Shown one piece after another: positions 59,603 to 64,000 of a stretch of 64,000 nt of DNA. The stretch comes from a virus. The position numbers were made by a program, and so were the translations under genes. Under the pieces are notes generated by a model that worked only from the letters and a program-made list of their open reading frames with translations, was not told the origin of the DNA and ran no database searches. Location of the stretch: IMG/VR virus record IMGVR_UViG_3300020578_000020, positions 42,307-106,306 of that record. One strand, 5' to 3'. Within the stretch, counting starts at the first letter, position 1; each line of letters begins with the position of its first letter.

Positions 59603-60482
59603 TTTTTTTTAAATGTTTAACTAAACTGTCAACACTTATATTTTCCTTTTCTGCAATTTTTTTAATCGCTTCGATGTTTCTCATCAATATTTTCGAAATA
59701 GGTTTTGATGTGTCGATTTCACTTGTTTTATTTTTAACAACATCGGAATGTTTTGTTTTTTTTGATAAAAGAATTTCGTCAATTAAAATTTCCATTTTTT
59801 CTTTTTCTAATTCTGATAATCTTCTTTTTGTAAAACAATTTTTACACTTTCCTCGTTTTTTGTCTTGCTGAAGTTCTTTATCCAATTTTTTATCGAAACC
59901 TAATCTTTTTAATCTTTTGTCTCTTTGGATGTTGTCTTTAACTTTTAATGTGTTTATCATAATTTTATTTGCTTGATTGTAGTTTTTTGCAAACTCAGTT
60001 TCTTCAAACCCAAATGATTCTGATTGATCAACTTCATCTAAAATATTACCTTTGTTTTCTTCACTCTCACCATAATAAACTCTGATGAAAGGAAATTGAT
60101 TAGATTTTGTCATTCTCACAGTTTGGTCCATCGTTTTTTTGGCCAAATTTCTTTGATTTAAAATCGGAATGTTTGAACTAATCATTGATCCATCGGGATT
60201 GACCAACTCATCCAATTCTTTGGGTGTAGTTTGTTTTTTTGATTGAGAATCAATTAATTTATGAACTTGTTGTTTGGTTAATTTTTTGTTTGACTTCAAT
60301 ATTTTGGTAATAATATTTTGTATTTCCTCAAATACTGACTTATCTATTTCAATAAACTGATCATTTTGTCTAGATTCACTCAAAGTATCTGACACAGAAA
60401 AGTATACTAAGATTTTATCACCTTTATCTTTCAAATAGAAATAATATGGTTTTCGAAAATACTCTTTGTTCAACTTAATCAT
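59592..60482 (-). CDS. hypothetical phage protein with Cys pair (296 aa)
   Basis: A 296-residue, lysine-rich protein. I place the start at 60482 (MIKLNKEYFRKPYYFYLKDK) rather than the longer frame at 60572, because the latter overlaps the divergent fibre gene and lies upstream of the TATTTATT element. The middle is polar; residues about 220-240 have KKRGKCKNCFTKRRLSELEK, a C-x-x-C in a basic context, possibly half of a zinc site. The C-terminus is helical. Nucleic-acid contact is possible; no family is recognised. Confidence 0.6.
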   Translation of the reverse strand: MIKLNKEYFRKPYYFYLKDKGDKILVYFSVSDTLSESRQNDQFIEIDKSVFEEIQNIITKILKSNKKLTKQQVHKLIDSQSKKQTTPKELDELVNPDGSMISSNIPILNQRNLAKKTMDQTVRMTKSNQFPFIRVYYGESEENKGNILDEVDQSESFGFEETEFAKNYNQANKIMINTLKVKDNIQRDKRLKRLGFDKKLDKELQQDKKRGKCKNCFTKRRLSELEKEKMEILIDEILLSKKTKHSDVVKNKTSEIDTSKPISKILMRNIEAIKKIAEKENISVDSLVKHLKKSEQ

Positions 60483-60496
60483 GTTATATTTTTTAC

Positions 60497-60504
60497 AATA
60501 AATA
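60497..60504 (-). promoter_or_regulatory. TATTTATT element upstream of the gene at 59592
   Basis: TATTTATT on the - strand, 14 nt before the ATG at 60482. It is back to back with the + element at 60518-60525. Confidence 0.45.
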
Positions 60505-60517
60505 CTTTCAATTGTTG

Positions 60518-60525
60518 TATTTATA
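60518..60525 (+). promoter_or_regulatory. TATTTATA element upstream of the fibre-like gene
   Basis: TATTTATA, 10 nt before the ATG at 60536. Together with 60497-60504 it forms a compact divergent pair. Confidence 0.45.
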
Positions 60526-60535
60526 AGAAAAACGC

Positions 60536-62722
60536 ATGTCTTATCAAAATATAAATCAATATATTTACCCAAAGTTAAAATTACAAGTCCTTTATGATGG
60601 ACAAGATATGTCTTTAGCTTCCGATGAGGTCGACTTCAATCAAGAAGTTATTTTTTCACCATATATAATAGGTGTTAATGACGGTAAAAAATTACCCATT
60701 AATATTGATTTGAATAGCCCTCTATCTTCCTTAAATTTAACATTAAACTATGGGTCCTACAATTTTGAAAATGTTGTTATATCTGAAACTTTTTATCAAC
60801 CCGAGGATTTAAGAATTGAATGTTTCACCGCTGGAACAACTTGTGATATTGGATTAACGGGAGTTGATAACGGATTGGTAAATTTAATTGAAGGTGAATT
60901 ATTAAATTTTACAAACGGACTTTTTAGTGATGAAGTAAAATTTAATAGAATGTTTTATGACCGAAGAATGAAACTTATTCAAACAACAACAAATGTACCA
61001 AAGAACAATAAATTTTCAGGTGTTACTTACTACACTTCTTACGAAATGGTTTCTAAGTATAGTCCCCAAGTTGGGAGATACATTGAACTATATGGTGGAT
61101 TTTATCAAGGTTTTTATAAATTATTTGGTTATGACTATGAAATATTACCTGAACGATTCAATAAAGGATGGTCAGTTGAAGTTTTGTTAAAACCAAGATT
61201 TTTTAATGAATACAACCCACCTGTTGGATATACAACTTTGAATGAAATTTATCCAAAAAACAAAAATACGTTATTCTATTTGGGAACAAGAGCAGAAAAT
61301 AAATTTTATCATTATGCCGATGGTTCACCAAAATGCGACTCAAATTATACGAGAGTTACAAGTGGTTTAACTAATTGTTTCGAAACTTGTGCTTGTTGTA
61401 ATTATGATATCAAAAATAGTAGATGTATTTACGTATATCCGCCGAGACCAATTGGTGGTGAATACGATCCTCATGTGAATTACGGATGTAACTTATGTAA
61501 TGGGAATTATGAAACAAAACTGACATGTGGATGCGGTTGTGATTTGGACCCCTGTAAAACCTGTGGATGGATGTGTTTCGAACATAAGTGTGAAACAATA
61601 ATTGTCCCGACACCAACACCAACACCTACTCCATCACCAACTCCATCATGTGATACATATTCTGATGTGATACCATGCCCAACAAAACCTTGTTGTACGG
61701 CATGTCCAAGTTGTGGTTGTGATACTTGTGGATGTCCGCCAACTGAACCTTCCAATGTCTTTAAATCAATAGAGGATACTTGTGAAAAAGATCCAAAATT
61801 TGACGCTTTGTCAAATAATTTTTCTATCCGTTTGTGTGGCGACCCAAAAAATCCTGGTATTGGAATTCGAGTTTTGAAAATTACAGGAGAATGTCAAACT
61901 ACTGGAACATGTGTAACAGGTCAAACTTATGTCACTGGATATACAATACAAGATATTTGTACGCCACCAATTTATCCTTATTGTTTAGAAGTAAATCCAG
62001 CTTGGTTAAACTTAGAGCATTGGTTCTTATTGGATGTTGTTTTCGAACGTTATACTTTTATAGATTTTTGTGACCTCAGATGGTTTGGTGGATTAGATCA
62101 AATAACAAGAGTAGAGTTTTTACAAAGTTTGGCAAATAACACAGTATCCTTAATCCAACCTCCTTACACAAATGGATATGAAATCCCACAACAAGTAAAG
62201 ATAGTCCAACTAAATCGAATTTGGTTAGATGAAACTAAATTTAGGTTGGGTAGATTAAAAATCTATATCAATGGAAGAATATTTTATACTATCGAAAATT
62301 TTGAAGAAGTAATTCCGAGGGCTTTAGACACCGACAAAGAAAGACAAGTGGCCGTTCCGTTCAATATGTCTTGGGGTGGGGGAACTCAAGGACTTCATGA
62401 AAATCTTACCTTATCTTCTTGTACCGATACGTCAGAAGGGTATTATATTCAAGATCCCGAATGTTTTCCTGAAAACATATTGAGTGCAACAACTTTAAAT
62501 AAATTGAAAACACACATTTTATTGGAAGAAAATTTTGCAGGAACTTTAGACGGTGCAATTTCTCAATTTAGATTTTATACTCAACCTATTTCTAGTCCTG
62601 AGGTGAAACACAATTTTAAAATATTAAAAGATAAGTTTAGCATGTTCGACCCCGATTGTCCTGTATGTGACACATCATCATGTTTCCCTAATGATTTTAC
62701 ATACACAATAATTAATACATAG
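60536..62722 (+). CDS. fibre-like virion protein with Cys-rich middle
   Basis: A 728-residue protein. Residues 1-265 are beta-rich (YPKLKLQVLYDGQDMSLASD). Residues about 275-410 contain more than twenty cysteines in short spacings (CACCNYD, CGCGCDLDPCKTCGW, CCTACPSCGCDTCGC), interrupted by a PTPTPTPTPSPTPS linker. The C-terminal 300 residues look like a concanavalin/laminin-G-type lectin fold (WLNLEHWFLLDVVFERYTFI; GRLKIYINGRIFYTIENF; DGAISQFRFYTQPIS). Lectin-like ends and PT linkers suit a tail fibre or other receptor-contact protein. Disulphides or metal sites are possible. Confidence 0.68.
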   Translation: MSYQNINQYIYPKLKLQVLYDGQDMSLASDEVDFNQEVIFSPYIIGVNDGKKLPINIDLNSPLSSLNLTLNYGSYNFENVVISETFYQPEDLRIECFTAGTTCDIGLTGVDNGLVNLIEGELLNFTNGLFSDEVKFNRMFYDRRMKLIQTTTNVPKNNKFSGVTYYTSYEMVSKYSPQVGRYIELYGGFYQGFYKLFGYDYEILPERFNKGWSVEVLLKPRFFNEYNPPVGYTTLNEIYPKNKNTLFYLGTRAENKFYHYADGSPKCDSNYTRVTSGLTNCFETCACCNYDIKNSRCIYVYPPRPIGGEYDPHVNYGCNLCNGNYETKLTCGCGCDLDPCKTCGWMCFEHKCETIIVPTPTPTPTPSPTPSCDTYSDVIPCPTKPCCTACPSCGCDTCGCPPTEPSNVFKSIEDTCEKDPKFDALSNNFSIRLCGDPKNPGIGIRVLKITGECQTTGTCVTGQTYVTGYTIQDICTPPIYPYCLEVNPAWLNLEHWFLLDVVFERYTFIDFCDLRWFGGLDQITRVEFLQSLANNTVSLIQPPYTNGYEIPQQVKIVQLNRIWLDETKFRLGRLKIYINGRIFYTIENFEEVIPRALDTDKERQVAVPFNMSWGGGTQGLHENLTLSSCTDTSEGYYIQDPECFPENILSATTLNKLKTHILLEENFAGTLDGAISQFRFYTQPISSPEVKHNFKILKDKFSMFDPDCPVCDTSSCFPNDFTYTIINT

Positions 62723-63145
62723 ATGAGTCAAAATATAATAATTCGAAGTGTTTTTTATGATGGTGAATTAGCAGAAGTGTTATTCAAACCAGACAATGAT
62801 GATGTTGTCATTAATTTACACGAAATAACATTACCATTCTTATTTGAACCTCATTTATTATATCCACCAAGAGAAATATATGGATCATATACTATCAAAC
62901 CTGTTTTTTCTAATTGTCCTTATTTTTTAGATGTTGTTAGACCGACTCCTACACCAACTCCGACTATTACTCCAACAAAAACCCCCACACCAACTCCAAC
63001 TTCAACGATAACACCAACACCATCTATCGATCCTTGTAAAGTTCCAACATTAACACCAACCACAACATCAACCCCAACTCCAACCCCTACCGTGAGCAAC
63101 AGTCCAACACCAACACCAAGTTGGAATCCGTGTATTACACAATAA
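62723..63145 (+). CDS. Thr-Pro-repeat fibre-like protein
   Basis: A 140-residue protein that starts directly after the previous stop (0 nt gap). Residues 1-73 form a small beta-type part (SVFYDGELAEVLFKPDNDDV). Residues about 74-135 are Thr/Pro repeats (PTPTPTPTITPTKTPTPTPT) with two cysteines (DPCKVPT; NPCITQ). PT-rich ends are flexible spacers in phage fibres and could also be glycosylation targets for the locus upstream. It resembles the broken gene at 19597 in style. Confidence 0.62.
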   Translation: MSQNIIIRSVFYDGELAEVLFKPDNDDVVINLHEITLPFLFEPHLLYPPREIYGSYTIKPVFSNCPYFLDVVRPTPTPTPTITPTKTPTPTPTSTITPTPSIDPCKVPTLTPTTTSTPTPTPTVSNSPTPTPSWNPCITQ

Positions 63146-63238
63146 TTTTTTAAGTAAAAGATCGATTTTAATTTCAAATAGTTCGAAATTAATAATAAAT
63201 AAATGATTTTTTTTAAATGTTTTTTATTATTAAGTTAA

Positions 63239-63878
63239 ATGAAACAAAATTTTCTATCGATAAAAATTAATATATTATACGTTGTTCCTCACTTATCAAC
63301 AGGTGGGATGCCCCAATTTGCATTGAAAAGAATTCAATCTTTATATAATAATTTTAAAGTAAACGTTGTTGAATATTCTTATTTTGGTAATCAATATGTT
63401 GTCCAAAGAAATAAAATAATAGACCTAATCGGTGAAGATAATTTTTATTCTTTGGGAACACCAAACCATATCGAAAAAAAAAAATAAGTTAGTTGATATC
63501 ATAAAAAAAAATCAAATTGATATTGTTCACATTGAAGAAATTTCTGAAGGGTTTGAAAGTTTCAATCAAATTCCAATTAGTATTCTTACCGAGTTATATG
63601 ATAACAAAAGAACTTGGAAGATTGTTGAGACATGTCATAACATTTGGTTTGATCCAAAAAACAGAAAATTTCGTCCTGACTCATATTTGTTTGTAACTCC
63701 ATATCATTTAAAAACGTTCGAATTAGAAAAAGTTTATAAAAAAGTTCTTCAATACCCAATTGAAAACAAAAAACCATCAATACTTAAAAAAATTCAAACC
63801 AAAGAAAAATTAAACTTTGACTTGAAAAAAATTCATGTCTTGAATGTTGCCATATATTATAAATACAGACTGCAGTAA
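63239..63878 (+). pseudogene. glycosyltransferase (GT4-like), frameshifted and truncated
   Basis: Two frames join into one GT-B type N-terminal half. The first runs from 63239 (INILYVVPHLSTGGMPQFAL, a GT4 start) to a TAA right after 11 A (63474-63484). The other continues KLVDIIKKNQIDIVHIEEIS, TWKIVETCHNIWFDPKNRKF and YLFVTPYHLKTFELEK. Ten A would restore the frame. It ends at residue about 210 with HVLNVAIYYKYRLQ, whereas GT4 enzymes continue with a donor domain, so the C-terminal half is missing. Confidence 0.7.
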
Positions 63879-64000
63879 TTCCATTATTTTTCTATATACC
63901 TGTAATACCGTAGGATGACATTCAAATGATTTTTTATTTTCTAAACAATTAACAAGTGGGGGTATCCCTTGAATTGACCCCCATTCTTTTACCCCATGTT
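63810..64000 (-). other. open frame running off the right edge
   Basis: A frame of about 63 codons with no stop from the edge to a TAA at 63810. It reads HGVKEWGSIQGIPPLVNCLE near the edge. It overlaps the end of the broken glycosyltransferase. It may be the 3' end of a real convergent gene, or a sign that the sequence beyond about 63845 is joined from elsewhere. Confidence 0.25.

Noticed and set aside
60483-60572. Longer start of the 296-residue gene at 60572
   Set aside because: It crosses the TATTTATT element and the start of the divergent fibre gene; the 30 extra residues show no conserved feature.
61507-63177. Val-Gly-rich antisense frames (for example 61507-61755 and 62920-63177 on -; also 19800-20006)
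   Set aside because: Thr-Pro repeat DNA read backwards gives Gly-Val repeats. They lie wholly inside better + strand genes.

Overview
The window is a 64 kb piece of a large, AT-rich tailed-phage genome (a T4-like myovirus). The head block is in T4 order: terminase large subunit, portal (gp20-like), prohead protease (gp21-like), acidic core/scaffold protein, major capsid protein (gp23-like). A gp55-like late sigma factor is also present. Several signs point to a Bacteroidota, probably flavobacterial, host. There are exact TAnnTTTG promoter elements, starts without Shine-Dalgarno sequences, DnaK and ClpC proteins that read like Bacteroidota versions, short secreted proteins with flavobacterial-style signal peptides, and a Bacteroidota-like bS21. 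It could equally be a metagenome-assembled phage; I see no chromosomal genes.

Layout. 0-3.4 kb: lysis and small genes (holin-like protein, two-domain M15 + GH19 endolysin). 3.4-4.9 kb: an RNA cassette with no protein genes. It holds a roughly 980-nt, GC-rich, highly folded RNA on the + strand (GOLLD/ROOL-like size class) and, convergent to it, a phage tmRNA on the - strand. Each has its own terminator and a host-type promoter of identical geometry. 5-13.5 kb: host-interaction and proteostasis genes (M20-type peptidase, two secreted proteins including a CAP protein, a ClpC-like unfoldase, a full DnaK). 13.6-28.4 kb: head genes, with bS21 encoded antisense among them. 28.5-36.8 kb: an HNH endonuclease and then virion/baseplate-type genes, mostly on the - strand. 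36.8-57.7 kb: a long, tightly packed - strand block that starts (3' end) with the late sigma factor and contains PhoH, dUTPase, an exonuclease and a large glycan locus. 57.8-60.5 kb: small structural or unknown genes on -. 60.5-63.9 kb: + strand fibre-like proteins with Thr-Pro linkers and a broken glycosyltransferase.

How the parts fit together. The glycan locus encodes GDP-mannose 4,6-dehydratase (fused to a GNAT domain), GDP-fucose synthase, a sugar aminotransferase, a HAD/nucleotidyltransferase fusion, a sugar methyltransferase and about a dozen glycosyltransferases including GT10 and GT11 fucosyltransferase types. It could make and attach fucose and an N-acylated aminosugar to virion or host glycans. 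tmRNA, bS21, DnaK and ClpC together suggest that the phage brings its own translation-rescue and proteostasis parts. A TATTTATA/T element lies close upstream of many genes, including most head genes, and may be the late or phage-specific expression signal. TAnnTTTG elements precede the RNA genes and the accessory genes.

Points of caution: two glycosyltransferase genes are split at 11-nt A tracts, one gene between terminase and portal has two in-frame TAA codons, and the right edge looks like a truncated gene. These may be biology (slippage, decay) or sequence/assembly errors.
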